Assembly: GCA_023457895.1 (NCBI GenBank)
Contig: JAEXAY010000017.1
Location: 1-64,000 of the forward strand
Direction of reading: 5' to 3'
DNA length: 64,000 nt
Source of the DNA: Pseudomonadota bacterium
Lineage (GTDB): Bacteria > Pseudomonadota > Alphaproteobacteria > Sphingomonadales > Sphingomonadaceae
Shown here: positions 1 to 8,604 of the stretch, piece after piece
Layout: each line of letters starts with the position of its first letter
How positions within the stretch are numbered: the stretch's first letter is position 1
Notes under the pieces: model-generated
Told to the model about the DNA's origin: nothing
The model's database searches: none
The model's input: the letters and a program-made list of their open reading frames with translations, nothing else
Translations under genes and position numbers: made by a program

Positions 1-146
1 TGTTCGAATTGCCGGAGGCGCAGGTCGAGGCGGCCAGCAAGGTCATCCGCGAGGTCATGGAAAATGCCGCCGCACCGGCGGTGGAGTTAACCGTGCCGTT
101 GGGCGTCGAGATTGGCGTGGGCGATTCATGGGGCAGGGCGCATTGA
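1..146 (+). CDS. polA: DNA polymerase I, C-terminal end (partial)
   Basis: Only the last 47 codons are in the window, read in frame from base 3 to the TGA at 144-146. The peptide begins FELPEAQVEAASKVIREVME and ends with VGDSWGRAH, which matches the conserved end of family A DNA polymerases (the E-P/L-P-E-x-E helix, then the V-G-x-x-W-x-x-A-H tail of the palm domain). The rest of the protein lies upstream. The gene converges on fumC, and a hairpin at 162-184 separates the two. Confidence 0.85.
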   Translation, partial: FELPEAQVEAASKVIREVMENAAAPAVELTVPLGVEIGVGDSWGRAH

Positions 147-161
147 TTTAAACTCTCCCTA

Positions 162-184
162 TTCCTCCCCGGCTCGGGGAGGAA
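162..184. terminator. Hairpin between convergent polA and fumC
   Basis: A perfect 10-bp stem (TTCCTCCCCG / CGGGGAGGAA) closes a 3-base loop. On the plus strand it is followed by CAATTT, a weak T tract. It lies between two convergent genes, so it could terminate both. It belongs to the CTCCC/GGGAG hairpin family seen at other convergent junctions in this window. Confidence 0.6.
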
Positions 185-188
185 CAAT

Positions 189-1586
189 TTACCGCCCCAA
201 CATCGCCTCGGCCCGCACCACCCGATCAAACGTCGCTTCATCGACCAAGCCCAATTCCAGCGCCGCCGCCTTCAGCGTCAGCCCCTTTTCATGCGCGTGC
301 TTGGCGATTTTGGCCGCCTTGTCATAGCCGATCTCCGGGGCCAATGCGGTTACCAGCATCAGCGAGCGGTCAAGTAGTTCCTTGATCCGCGCTCTGTCGG
401 GCTCCAGCCCTTCGACACAATGCGCGGTGAAATTTTCCATGCCGTGGGCGAGGAGGTTGATCGAGCGGATCACGTTCGCGCCAATCAGCGGCTTGAACAC
501 GTTCAGTTCCAAATGCCCCTGCATACCGCCCACGGTGATTGCGACATGATTGCCCATCACTTGCCCCGCAACCATGGTCAGGCTCTCGCATTGGGTGGGG
601 TTGACCTTGCCCGGCATGATCGAGCTGCCGGGTTCATTTTCGGGCAGGCGCAATTCGCCAAGACCGCAACGCGGCCCCGACCCCAACAGCCGGATATCAT
701 TGGCGATCTTGGTCAGCGCAACCGCCAACGTGTTGAGTGTGCCCGACAGATGGACCAGCGGATCGTTTGAGGCGAGCGCTTCAAATTTATTTTGCGCGGT
801 GATGAAGTGGAGGCCGGTGATGGAGGCAATTTCCGCAGCCATAGCGCTGTCAAACCCCTGCGGCGCGTTGAGCCCGGTGCCGACCGCCGTCCCCCCTTGG
901 GCAAGCTTCACCATGCCGTGCTCGACGGCCCCTTTGATGCGGTTGCGGCAGGCGAACAGCTGCGCCGCATAACCGGAAAATTCATCGCCGAGCGTGAGCG
1001 GGGTGGCGTCTTGCAAATGGGTGCGACCAATCTTGACGATATCCGCCCAAGCTACGGCCTTACTCCCCAGGGCATCGAAAAGCCGGTCGAGCGCCGGGTA
1101 GAGCCGGTCGGTAACCAACCGCGCCGCCGCTATGTGGAGCGCAGTCGGGAAGCTATCGTTGGACGATTGCCCGCGATTGACATCGTCATTGGGATGAACC
1201 GGGCTCTTGCCGCCGCGCGCGCCGGTGAGGATTTCATTGGCCCGCCCCGCGATCACCTCATTGGCGTTCATGTTCGATTGCGTGCCCGACCCCGTTTGCC
1301 AGATGACCAGCGGAAACTGGTCGTCATGATTACCGGCGGCGACTTCCGCCGCTGCCTGCTCGATCGCCTCGGCTTTTTTCGCGTCGAGGCCATGCGCGCG
1401 ATTGACCCGCGCCGCCGCCTGCTTGACGAGGCCCAGCGCATGGACGATCTCGACCGGCATGCGCTCGCCCGCGCCGAACGGGAAATTGCCGAGCGAACGC
1501 TGCGTCTGTGCGCCCCAATAGGCCCCCGCCGGAACCGCGATCTCGCCGAAACTGTCGCTTTCGGTCCGGGTAGCGGCGTCGGTCAT
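189..1586 (-). CDS. fumC: Class II fumarate hydratase
   Basis: A 465-residue fumarase C that interconverts fumarate and L-malate in the TCA cycle, iron-independent and cytosolic. The N terminus carries the family pattern [15 protein letters not shown]. The superfamily signature [15 protein letters not shown] is present with the flexible active-site loop, and the [14 protein letters not shown] segment matches fumarases rather than aspartases. The start at [10 protein letters not shown] was chosen because AGGAGCTGACC sits directly upstream; a longer in-frame start would overlap pheA. The gene lies 2 bp after the pheA stop, so the two are probably co-transcribed. Confidence 0.96.
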   Translation of the reverse strand: MTDAATRTESDSFGEIAVPAGAYWGAQTQRSLGNFPFGAGERMPVEIVHALGLVKQAAARVNRAHGLDAKKAEAIEQAAAEVAAGNHDDQFPLVIWQTGSGTQSNMNANEVIAGRANEILTGARGGKSPVHPNDDVNRGQSSNDSFPTALHIAAARLVTDRLYPALDRLFDALGSKAVAWADIVKIGRTHLQDATPLTLGDEFSGYAAQLFACRNRIKGAVEHGMVKLAQGGTAVGTGLNAPQGFDSAMAAEIASITGLHFITAQNKFEALASNDPLVHLSGTLNTLAVALTKIANDIRLLGSGPRCGLGELRLPENEPGSSIMPGKVNPTQCESLTMVAGQVMGNHVAITVGGMQGHLELNVFKPLIGANVIRSINLLAHGMENFTAHCVEGLEPDRARIKELLDRSLMLVTALAPEIGYDKAAKIAKHAHEKGLTLKAAALELGLVDEATFDRVVRAEAMLGR

Positions 1587-1588
1587 GG

Positions 1589-2488
1589 TCAGCTCCTGTC
1601 GTGGGCCTTGGGATAGGTACCGAGAAGGCGTACCCATTTGGAATGAAAGGCCAGTTCCTCGAGCGCGCGGTCGACCGCCGGATCGCCGGGCGCGCCCATG
1701 ATGTCGGCATAAAATTGCGCGGCCGAGAAACTGTCGCCATCGACATAGGATTCGAGCTTGGTCATGTTGACCCCGTTGGTGGCAAAGCCGCCGAGCGCCT
1801 TGAACAGCGCGGCGGGGATATTCTTCACCTCGAAGATCAGCGTGGTCATCGCGTCGGACGAGGCCACGCTTCCCTGCGGCAACGCCTCCTGTGCCAGCGC
1901 GACAAAGCGCGTGGTATTATGGTCGGCATCCTCGATATTTTCGGCGAGAAGATTGAGGCCATAAAGTTCGGCCGCCAGCGCGGGCGCCGCGGCGGCGAGT
2001 CCCGCCTCGTCGCTGTCGGCGACATAGGCGGCAGCGCCCGCCGTATCGGCATAGGTGACGGGCTTGATCCCCCTGGCGCGTGTCCAGTGGCGGATTTGCC
2101 CGAGCGCCTGCGGATGGCTCATCACGGTCTTGACGGCGGCCAGGTCGCTTTCGCGGCTCATCAGGCAATGATGGATGCGCAGGAAATGTTCGCCGACGAT
2201 CGAAAGCCCCGACTCCGGCAGCAGGAAATGAATGTCGGCGACGCGGCCGTGGAGGCTGTTCTCGATCGGGATGAGGGCGAGCGCGGCGCTGCCTTCCTTG
2301 ACCGCGTCGATCGCGTCCTCGAAACTGAAACAGGGAAGCGGCAGCGCGTCGGGATCATATTGCGTCAGCGCAAGGTGTGAATTGGCGCCCGGCGCGCCCT
2401 GAAACGCTACGGCAAGCAGCGGCGTCGCGTTGGCACGGGCGGCCATTTCATCGACCTTGATCTGAGCGGAGCGGCTGTAACTTTCCAT
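1589..2488 (-). CDS. pheA: Prephenate dehydratase
   Basis: A 299-residue monofunctional prephenate dehydratase, which converts prephenate to phenylpyruvate in phenylalanine synthesis. The periplasmic-binding-protein-like catalytic half contains [21 protein letters not shown] and the DNTTRF-type motif (here [10 protein letters not shown]). A C-terminal ACT domain follows, with the [12 protein letters not shown] regulatory site, so feedback by phenylalanine is expected from the family. There is no chorismate mutase domain. The start MESYSRSAQ was chosen from the family length; the frame is open further upstream but that would run into the cytochrome gene region. It is the first gene of a pheA-fumC unit. 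Confidence 0.93.
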   Translation of the reverse strand: MESYSRSAQIKVDEMAARANATPLLAVAFQGAPGANSHLALTQYDPDALPLPCFSFEDAIDAVKEGSAALALIPIENSLHGRVADIHFLLPESGLSIVGEHFLRIHHCLMSRESDLAAVKTVMSHPQALGQIRHWTRARGIKPVTYADTAGAAAYVADSDEAGLAAAAPALAAELYGLNLLAENIEDADHNTTRFVALAQEALPQGSVASSDAMTTLIFEVKNIPAALFKALGGFATNGVNMTKLESYVDGDSFSAAQFYADIMGAPGDPAVDRALEELAFHSKWVRLLGTYPKAHDRS

Positions 2489-2662
2489 CTTCGCGGGCGC
2501 TATCGGAAGCGGCGGGTGAGGGCAAGTCCGATAAACCCCGGACAAAGCCCGCCGAAGCGCTTGCGTCGCGCCTCTCAGCGCATTAAGGGGCATGCAAATG
2601 GCATGACGCCCGTAAAAGGGCGGGTGCGGGGAAATCATCGTTACATCAAGGGACAGGGACGA

Positions 2663-3379
2663 ATGGCGGACCTTCGCAACAACACGATTTTCGGCTGGGT
2701 ACTGGGCGCGGGCATCGCGGCGGTAGGCCTTTCGGCGCTGTCGGCGCAATATTTCAAGGCCGGTCATCCCGAAGTTCCGGAAAAGGCGGGCTATGAAATC
2801 GCCGGGGTTGAAGCCGAAGGCGGCGATAGCGGCCCCTCGCTCAACACGCTGCTGGCAACCGGCGATGCGGCCAAGGGCGAGCAGGTGTTCAAGAAGTGCA
2901 CCGCCTGCCACACGGTCAACTCGGGCGGTGCCAACGGTATTGGTCCCAATCTCTGGGCGATTGTGGGCGATCCGGTCGCGCATGGCCGCGGCGGCTTCGC
3001 CTTCTCGGACGCGCTCAAGACCAAGGGCGGCACCTGGGATTTCGCGACGCTTGACGAATGGTTCAAGAGTCCGGCCAAGTTTGCGCCCGGCACCAAGATG
3101 TCGTTCGCAGGGCTTGGCAGCGCCGAAGATCGCGCCAACCTCATCGTCTATATGAATACGCAGGGTTCGAACAAGCCGCTTCCGGCGGCCGATGCCGCGG
3201 AACCCGCCGCTGAACAGCCCGCTGCCGAAGGTGGTGCAAAGCAGGCTGACGGAACAGAAACGCCGCCTGCAGCGGCTGAAGGCACGACCACAACAGCCGC
3301 TCCGGCCGATGGCACAGCGGGTGAAAAGCCCGCCGTCGATGCGCCCAAGGCTGGTCCCTCGACCGAACAGCCGAAATAA
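2663..3379 (+). CDS. Membrane-anchored class I cytochrome c
   Basis: A 238-residue c-type cytochrome. Residues about 8-28 form an uncleaved-looking signal anchor (FGWVLGAGIAAVGLSALSA). The heme motif is CTACH within KKCTACHTVNSGG, with a GPNLW segment after it and a distal methionine in GTKMSFAG. This layout resembles CycM/c552 cytochromes that pass electrons from the bc1 complex to a terminal oxidase. The last 60 or so residues are a low-complexity Ala/Pro/Glu/Thr tail, longer than in typical homologs and probably disordered. AGGGACGA precedes the ATG. It is divergent from pheA. Confidence 0.88.
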   Translation: MADLRNNTIFGWVLGAGIAAVGLSALSAQYFKAGHPEVPEKAGYEIAGVEAEGGDSGPSLNTLLATGDAAKGEQVFKKCTACHTVNSGGANGIGPNLWAIVGDPVAHGRGGFAFSDALKTKGGTWDFATLDEWFKSPAKFAPGTKMSFAGLGSAEDRANLIVYMNTQGSNKPLPAADAAEPAAEQPAAEGGAKQADGTETPPAAAEGTTTTAAPADGTAGEKPAVDAPKAGPSTEQPK

Positions 3380-3406
3380 GCCGGAAGTTTTTCGGACAAC
3401 AAACAG

Positions 3407-3437
3407 GGCGGCGAGGATAATCCTTGCCGCCTTTTTT
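3407..3437 (+). terminator. Intrinsic terminator after the cytochrome c gene
   Basis: A GC-rich stem of up to 12 bp (GGCGGCGAGGAT paired with ATCCTTGCCGCC, one G-T wobble) is followed by six T residues. It begins 28 bp after the cytochrome stop codon and precedes the convergent small gene at 3481-3789. Confidence 0.85.
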
Positions 3438-3480
3438 CATTCGGTAAGAGCCAGAACGCGGCACCGCCGCTGGTAAAAAA

Positions 3481-3789
3481 TCAGTCCTGCTGCTGGCGGC
3501 GGCTGAAGAAGCGGCCGCCCTGACGCCCGAGAAGCACTCCGCAGATGCCGATGGCGAGCATGCCGAGATTGCCGGGCTCGCCGAGTCCCATGGCGTGCAT
3601 GGTCGCGATGGCCTTTGCCATGGTGGTCTTGGCCTGCACCGGCGTGACCACGACAAAGCCGATGGTGAAAACAAGCGCGGCCAGCGTTGCCAGCGACAGG
3701 CGGCGTTTCCACCGCGCGCGGAAATCCTCGCGCGTCGTTTGCGCAGCGGTGCGTCCAGCAATGTCCAGCGGCGTTTCAGCCAAGGCCAT
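3481..3789 (-). CDS. Small membrane protein with PEP-CTERM-like C terminus
   Basis: A 102-residue protein of unknown function. Residues about 29-53 form a signal-peptide-like hydrophobic segment ending VQA-K. After only about 20 residues comes the tail GEPGNLGMLAIGICGVLLGR followed by an Arg-rich end (RFFSRR). An EP pair, a single hydrophobic helix and terminal arginines are the layout of PEP-CTERM signals cut by exosortases. The whole mature region would be tiny, so it may instead be a simple two-helix membrane protein. No exosortase gene is in the window. Confidence 0.7.
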   Translation of the reverse strand: MALAETPLDIAGRTAAQTTREDFRARWKRRLSLATLAALVFTIGFVVVTPVQAKTTMAKAIATMHAMGLGEPGNLGMLAIGICGVLLGRQGGRFFSRRQQQD

Positions 3790-3975
3790 GGTTCCTCATG
3801 AGGTGCGCGGATAAACCCCCTGTTGGCTTATGCGTGACCCGTTGATCTGTTTCGAAATGCCGGAGTCTTGCCGCCCGGCTTGCCAGCCCGCCCATAGCGC
3901 AAACCGGGGGTTAGACCAAGGAGAAGCGTGGTGGCAGGCGGCTGCCAGCCTGTAAATATTTGTATGCGGCGGGGG

Positions 3976-4752
3976 TCAGCCTGTTGTTACCGGCGTGCGG
4001 GCCGCAATCCCGGCGACTCGAAACGCGGCATGTGCGTCGGCAATGCTCGCCTCGCCATAATGGAAAATTGACGCCGCCAGCACCGCGCTGGCATGGCCCT
4101 TGGTCACGCCCTCGACCAGATGTTGCAGATTGCCGACCCCGCCCGACGCCACGACCGGCACCGGAACCGCGTCCGCGATGGTGCGGGTGAGGGCAAGGTC
4201 ATAGCCATCGCGCGTGCCGTCGCGGTCCATCGAGGTGACAAGCAACTCGCCCGCGCCCAGCTTCGCGAGCCTGACCGCATGGTCGAGCGCATCGATGCCG
4301 GTCGCCTGCCGTCCGCCATGGGTGAAGATTTCCCATTTGCCGCCGGTCACCTGCCGCGCGTCGATGGAGGCGACGACGCACTGGCTGCCGAACCGGCCGG
4401 CGATGTCGGCGATCACCTCGGGCCGCGCCACGGCGGCGGAGTTGACCGCAACCTTGTCGGCGCCTGCGAGCAGCAGCGCGCGCGCATCCTCATGGGTACG
4501 CACCCCTCCGCCGACGGTGAGCGGCATGAAACAGACCGAAGCGGTGCGCTCGACAATGTCGATGAGCGTGCCGCGCCCTTCATGGCTCGCCGAAATGTCG
4601 AGAAAGCAGAGCTCGTCCGCGCCCGCCGCATCATAGGCGCGCGCCTGTTCGACCGGATCGCCTGCGTCCTTGAGATCGACAAAATTGACGCCCTTGACCA
4701 CGCGGCCATCCTTGACGTCGAGACAGGGAATAACGCGGACGCGGACGGTCAT
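3976..4752 (-). CDS. hisF: Imidazole glycerol phosphate synthase cyclase subunit
   Basis: A 258-residue (beta/alpha)8 barrel that joins with HisH to turn PRFAR and ammonia into imidazole glycerol phosphate and AICAR. The N terminus reads [19 protein letters not shown], with the catalytic first Asp in CLDV. The second catalytic Asp lies in [13 protein letters not shown]. The start is set at MTVRVRVIP from family length; three extra residues are possible. It is separated from hisA by 109 bp containing a dispersed repeat, whereas the other his genes overlap. hisE and hisI are not found downstream. Confidence 0.96.
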   Translation of the reverse strand: MTVRVRVIPCLDVKDGRVVKGVNFVDLKDAGDPVEQARAYDAAGADELCFLDISASHEGRGTLIDIVERTASVCFMPLTVGGGVRTHEDARALLLAGADKVAVNSAAVARPEVIADIAGRFGSQCVVASIDARQVTGGKWEIFTHGGRQATGIDALDHAVRLAKLGAGELLVTSMDRDGTRDGYDLALTRTIADAVPVPVVASGGVGNLQHLVEGVTKGHASAVLAASIFHYGEASIADAHAAFRVAGIAARTPVTTG

Positions 4753-4800
4753 GGGACACACCGCGAACCGGGATATAGAGAGCGCCCTACCCCAAAACCC

Positions 4801-4826
4801 GTTCGCCCTGAGCCTGTCGAAGGGCT
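4801..4826. repeat. Dispersed repeat (CCTGAGCCTGTCGAAGG type) inside the his cluster
   Basis: This 26-bp segment contains the core CCTGAGCCTGTCGAAGG, which also occurs in related form near 16811-16890, 18563-18644 (two inverted copies) and 36427-36510. It sits between hisA and hisF and contains no gene. The pattern is that of a REP-like dispersed element. Confidence 0.75.
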
Positions 4827-4861
4827 ATATTTGGACGAGATGAGAGAAAGGTCGCTCAACC

Positions 4862-5599
4862 TCAATCCTCCTTCGCCGCCAGCGCGAGCGCGGTCGCAAG
4901 GTCGAGTCGCCCGTCGTAAATGGCACGCCCGGTAATCACCCCCTCAATCCCGTCGCGGGCGTGGAGGCTCAGGAGGCGGATGTCGGACAGCCCTGCCACC
5001 CCGCCGCTTGCGATCACCGGGATGTCGACCTGCCGCGCCAGGTCCACCGTCGCCTCGATATTGCAACCCTTGAGCAGGCCATCGCGCCCAACATCGGTGA
5101 ACAGCAGCGCGGCCACGCCCACATCCTCGAAGCGGCGCGCGAGGTCCACCACGGTCACGTCGGACACATCGGCCCAGCCTTCGGTCGCCACCATGCCATC
5201 GCGCGCATCGACCGCGACGACAATACCGCCGGGCCATTCGCGCGCCATATCCCGGACGAAATCGGGATCCTTGAGCGCGGCAGTGCCGATCACGAGGCGC
5301 GACACGCCAAGGTTGAACCAGCGTTCGACGGCAGCGCGATCGCGGATGCCGCCGCCCAGTTGCACATGGCCGGGGAAGCGCTGGACAATCGCCTCGACCA
5401 CGCCGCCATTGACGCTCTCACCCGCGAACGCGCCGTCGAGATCGACGACATGGAGGTGCATCGCGCCAGCATCGGCAAACAGCATCGCCTGCGCGGCCGG
5501 ATCGTCGCCATAGACGGTGGCGCGGTCCATGTCGCCTTCGGCGAGGCGCACCACCTGCCCGCCCTTGAGGTCGATCGCGGGAAAGACAATCAGGCTCAT
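4862..5599 (-). CDS. hisA: Phosphoribosylformimino-5-aminoimidazole carboxamide ribotide isomerase
   Basis: A 245-residue (beta/alpha)8 isomerase that converts ProFAR to PRFAR, the step before HisHF. The N terminus is VFPAIDLKGGQVVRL with the catalytic Asp in AIDL. The second catalytic Asp is in LFTDVGRDGLLKG. The phosphate-binding glycines (ASGGVAGLSD, VITGRAIYDG) are intact. The start at [10 protein letters not shown] is set by a 4-bp ATGA overlap with the end of hisH, which implies translational coupling. Confidence 0.96.
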   Translation of the reverse strand: MSLIVFPAIDLKGGQVVRLAEGDMDRATVYGDDPAAQAMLFADAGAMHLHVVDLDGAFAGESVNGGVVEAIVQRFPGHVQLGGGIRDRAAVERWFNLGVSRLVIGTAALKDPDFVRDMAREWPGGIVVAVDARDGMVATEGWADVSDVTVVDLARRFEDVGVAALLFTDVGRDGLLKGCNIEATVDLARQVDIPVIASGGVAGLSDIRLLSLHARDGIEGVITGRAIYDGRLDLATALALAAKED

Positions 5600-6213
5600 G
5601 GTTTCCACTCCAGAAATCGGGCGAGCAGGGCGAGGCCATAGGCCTGGCTTTTTTCCGGGTGAAACTGCACCCCGATCATATTGCCGCGGCCGACGGCGGC
5701 CACAATCTGTCCGCCATGGCTGCTCGTCGCCAGCACATCGGCCGCATTGTCGGCAACGAAATGATAGCTGTGGAGATAATAGGCCTCTCCGGGTTCGACC
5801 AGCGGCGCGCCGGGTGTTGGCACAACATCATTCCAACCCATGTGGGGGATGCGGATTGAAGGGCCGGCGGGTATCTCGCGCACCGTGCCCGCAATCCATC
5901 CGAGGCCCTGATGCACCCCATGTTCCTCGCCGCGCGCCGCCATCAGCTGCATCCCGACGCAGATGCCGAGAAAGGGTATGCCGCCGCGCTGCACCCGTTC
6001 GTCCAGCGCCTCGATCATGCCGGGAATCGCGGCAAGCTGGTCGCGGCAATGACCGAATGCGCCGACACCGGGAAGGACGATGCGATCGGCCTTGCGCACG
6101 GTCTCGGGGTCCGCGGTGACCGCGACCGCCGTCGCGCCCGCGGTGCGCAGCGCATTTTCGACCGAGCGCAGATTGCCCGCGCCATAGTCGATGAGGGCAA
6201 GGCTTCCGCTCAT
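5596..6213 (-). CDS. hisH: Imidazole glycerol phosphate synthase glutaminase subunit
   Basis: A 205-residue class I glutamine amidotransferase that supplies ammonia to HisF. The nucleophile is Cys85 in [10 protein letters not shown], and the His185/Glu187 pair is in QFHPEKS. The oxyanion region LPGVGAFG is conserved. Both ends overlap neighbours by 4 bp (ATGA with hisB upstream and with hisA downstream), so hisB-hisH-hisA should be translated as a coupled unit. Confidence 0.96.
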   Translation of the reverse strand: MSGSLALIDYGAGNLRSVENALRTAGATAVAVTADPETVRKADRIVLPGVGAFGHCRDQLAAIPGMIEALDERVQRGGIPFLGICVGMQLMAARGEEHGVHQGLGWIAGTVREIPAGPSIRIPHMGWNDVVPTPGAPLVEPGEAYYLHSYHFVADNAADVLATSSHGGQIVAAVGRGNMIGVQFHPEKSQAYGLALLARFLEWKP

Positions 6214-6818
6214 CCTTCCAGCGAGCCGCTCCCCAATATGCCCTTGGTCGAAGGCACCGCGTCTCCTTTGCGCGGATCAAGCTCGACCGCCTGCCGGAGC
6301 GCGCGGGCGAGCGCCTTGAAGCAGCTTTCGGCGATATGATGGTTGTTCTCGCCATAAAGCGTTTCGATGTGGAGCGTGATTCCAGCCGCCTGCGCGAAGC
6401 TCTGGAACCAGTGGACGAACAACTCGGTGTCCATCTCGCCCAGCCTTTCCTGGGTGAAACGCGTGTTGAACACGGTATGCGGGCGGCCCGAAATATCGAG
6501 CGCGCAGCGGGTCAGCGTCTCGTCCATCGGCGCATAGGCGATGCCATAGCGCGCGATGCCGCCCTTGCCGCCCAGCGCCTTCAGCACGCATTCGCCGATC
6601 GCGATCGCGCTGTCCTCGACCGTGTGATGCTGGTCGACATGGAGATCACCCGCGATTGCGCAGTCAATGTCGATCAGCGAATGGCGCGACAGCTGCTCGA
6701 TCATATGGTCAAGGAAGCCGATGCCGGTCGTCACCTTGTACTGGCCGGTGCCATCGAGATTGACGCTGACGGCAATGTCGGTCTCGTGGGTTTTGCGGGA
6801 GAGGGAAGCGGTGCGCAT
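6210..6818 (-). CDS. hisB: Imidazoleglycerol-phosphate dehydratase
   Basis: A 202-residue monofunctional dehydratase that makes imidazole acetol phosphate. Duplicated metal-binding motifs are visible: [15 protein letters not shown] with [12 protein letters not shown], and the second set [10 protein letters not shown] with [17 protein letters not shown]. There is no N-terminal phosphatase domain as in the E. coli bifunctional HisB. It is the first gene of the his unit on this strand and is divergent from sspB; the 126 bp between them should hold both promoters. Confidence 0.96.
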   Translation of the reverse strand: MRTASLSRKTHETDIAVSVNLDGTGQYKVTTGIGFLDHMIEQLSRHSLIDIDCAIAGDLHVDQHHTVEDSAIAIGECVLKALGGKGGIARYGIAYAPMDETLTRCALDISGRPHTVFNTRFTQERLGEMDTELFVHWFQSFAQAAGITLHIETLYGENNHHIAESCFKALARALRQAVELDPRKGDAVPSTKGILGSGSLEG

Positions 6819-6944
6819 GATGCGCCGCCTATAGCGCGGTTCGAGGCGCTTGCAAGCAATCGCGCGCCGGGTGTCGCAAAGTTGAAATTATATTACGCAA
6901 CCTCCCCCTTGACCTCCGCCGCCCGGACGTTCACCAGTTGCGCC

Positions 6945-7421
6945 ATGACCGAGGAAAGCACCGACAGCCTGATCCCTTATGACGAGATCGTTCAGGAGGC
7001 CCTGCGCGCGGTGGTCGGGCGTGTGCTGAGCACGATCGAAAGCGGCGGACTTCCGGGCGAGCATCATTTCTACATCACCTTCAAGACCAAGGCGCCGGGC
7101 GTCACCATTCCGGCTCATCTGGTCGAGCGTTTCCCCGATGAAATGACCATCGTGCTCCAGCATAAATTCTGGGACCTGAAGGTCGGAGACGAAGGTTTCG
7201 GCGTTGGCCTCACCTTCAACCAGGTGCCGACCTCGCTGTTCATCCCCTATGCCGCGATCACCGCCTTCGTCGATCCGTCGGTCGATTTCGGGCTGCAGTT
7301 CCATGTCGCCGACAATGATGGCCCCGAACCGCACGACGAGGCGGAAAACGATCACCCGCCGGTCGCGACATCGGAGGATGGCTCGAACGTCGTCACGGTC
7401 GATTTCGGCCGCAAGAAATAA
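6945..7421 (+). CDS. sspB: SspB-family ClpXP adaptor protein
   Basis: A 158-residue alphaproteobacterial SspB that tethers ssrA-tagged and other substrates to the ClpXP protease. The core beta fold contains HHFYITFKTKAPGVTIP and FWDLKVGDEGFGVGLTFNQ. A poorly conserved acidic linker follows, and the last residues NVVTVDFGRKK form the ClpX-binding tail expected in this family. The ATG at 6945 gives the family length; the frame is open much further upstream only because it runs antisense through hisB. Confidence 0.9.
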   Translation: MTEESTDSLIPYDEIVQEALRAVVGRVLSTIESGGLPGEHHFYITFKTKAPGVTIPAHLVERFPDEMTIVLQHKFWDLKVGDEGFGVGLTFNQVPTSLFIPYAAITAFVDPSVDFGLQFHVADNDGPEPHDEAENDHPPVATSEDGSNVVTVDFGRKK

Positions 7422-7439
7422 GCGGCCGGGAATAGACCC

Positions 7440-8132
7440 TCAGCCCAGCATCCAGTCAACCGCTGCGGCGGCATGAAGCGCGGTCGTGTCATAGACCGGC
7501 ACGGGGCTGTCGGCCCTGCCCACGAGCAGCATGATCTCGGTGCAGCCGAAGATGATGGCTTCCGCGCCGCGCTCCGCCAGACCCGCCATGATGCGGCGGT
7601 AGATGGCGCGTGAGCCTGGCTCGATCTGCCCGTTGACAAGTTCCTCATAGATGATGCGGTGGACTTCGGCGCGCTCCTCCGCTTCCGGCACCTCTATCTC
7701 GAGGCCGAAATGGCGTTTCCGCCGTTCGCGGAAGAAAGGCTGTTCCATCGTGAAGGCGGTCCCGAGCAGCCCGGCGCGGCGGTGGCCATCGCGGCGGAGC
7801 GCGGCCCCGGCCGGATCAGCGATATGGAGGAACGGGACGCCGATCCCGGCTGCAATGGCATCGGCCATGCGGTGCATCGTGTTGGTACAGAGGAGGATCG
7901 CTCCGGCGCCGGCCGCTTCGAGCCGCCGCGCCTCGCTGGTCATCATCGCTTCCAGCCGGTCCCAACGCCCTTCATGCTGGAGCGCTGCAATCCCGGCAAA
8001 ATCGAGCGATGACAAAAGCAGCCGCGCGCTGTGCGGCGAACCGAGCCGGTCACGCACCCCCTGATTGATGAGGCGGTAATAATGCGCCGAACTTTCCCAG
8101 CTCATCCCGCCGATAAGGCCGATGGTTTTCAT
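7440..8132 (-). CDS. Aspartate/glutamate racemase family protein
   Basis: A 230-residue cofactor-independent racemase. The N terminus MKTIGLIGGMSWESSAHYY is typical of aspartate racemases and their relatives. The two catalytic cysteines are both present, in ILLCTNTMH and IIFGCTEIMLL. The substrate (aspartate, glutamate or another amino acid) cannot be fixed from sequence. The start at MKTIGL was chosen from the family pattern; the longer frame upstream has no family match. It converges on sspB with an 18-bp gap. Confidence 0.85.
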   Translation of the reverse strand: MKTIGLIGGMSWESSAHYYRLINQGVRDRLGSPHSARLLLSSLDFAGIAALQHEGRWDRLEAMMTSEARRLEAAGAGAILLCTNTMHRMADAIAAGIGVPFLHIADPAGAALRRDGHRRAGLLGTAFTMEQPFFRERRKRHFGLEIEVPEAEERAEVHRIIYEELVNGQIEPGSRAIYRRIMAGLAERGAEAIIFGCTEIMLLVGRADSPVPVYDTTALHAAAAVDWMLG

Positions 8133-8212
8133 GCAGGTTGCCGTCCTTCCGATTGACAGGCCGGGGCGGAACCGACATGCCGCACCGGCGTTTTTAGCTC
8201 GCAAGTAACGCA

Positions 8213-8563
8213 ATGGAAGAGAAGAGGAATCGCGTCGTGGCCTTTTTTGACAGTCTTGTTCGCAACACCGTTGGCCGCAAGAATGCCAACCTGGCTGCCA
8301 GTCATCCGGTCGCAAGCGCGGTCATCGGCATCGGTACGATGGCGCTCGCGCGCCGTTTCCTGCCCGCGCGCGCGGCGATCCTCGGCGGAACCATCCTTGC
8401 GGGTTATATCACCAAGAAATATGCCGACTATCAGCTCGATCAGGAGCAGGGCGGCGAAGCCTATGCCGACGTGAAACTCGCCGGAACCGACGCGACCGTG
8501 ATCGACGGCACTGCTGCCAAGACCGATGCGGTGCGCAAGGTGGTCAAGAACGCCAGCGCCTGA
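8213..8563 (+). CDS. Hypothetical protein with one probable membrane segment
   Basis: A 116-residue protein I do not recognise. A basic N-terminal part is followed by an Ala/Gly-rich hydrophobic stretch (VASAVIGIGTMALA, then AILGGTILAGYI) that could form one or two membrane helices. The C-terminal 45 residues are polar. A GTG at 8237 preceded by AGAGGAA is an alternative start. The gene converges on phaC, with a palindromic repeat between them. Nothing marks it as a phasin despite the neighbour. Confidence 0.65.
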   Translation: MEEKRNRVVAFFDSLVRNTVGRKNANLAASHPVASAVIGIGTMALARRFLPARAAILGGTILAGYITKKYADYQLDQEQGGEAYADVKLAGTDATVIDGTAAKTDAVRKVVKNASA

Positions 8564-8573
8564 CCATACGCTT

Positions 8574-8598
8574 CCACCCTCCCTTTCAGGGAGGGTGG
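8574..8598. repeat. Palindromic repeat (CCACCCTCCCT arms) at a convergent junction
   Basis: A perfect 11-bp inverted repeat (CCACCCTCCCT / AGGGAGGGTGG) around a TTC loop. It lies between the hypothetical gene at 8213 and the convergent phaC. The same arms recur at 14088-14110, and a close variant at 33827-33850. It could act as a bidirectional terminator although neither side has a strong T tract. Confidence 0.75.
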
Positions 8599-8604
8599 GC
8601 AAGT

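Noticed and set aside
2488..2983. N-terminal extension of pheA to an upstream start
   Set aside because: The extension has no family match and would run antisense through the start of the cytochrome gene.
3925..3960. Terminator for hisF from a TGGCAG/CTGCCA hairpin
   Set aside because: The stem is only 6 bp and no T tract follows on the minus strand.
8213..8563. Phasin for the adjacent phaC
   Set aside because: The protein is short, hydrophobic in the middle and lacks the long amphipathic helices of phasins; adjacency alone is not evidence.
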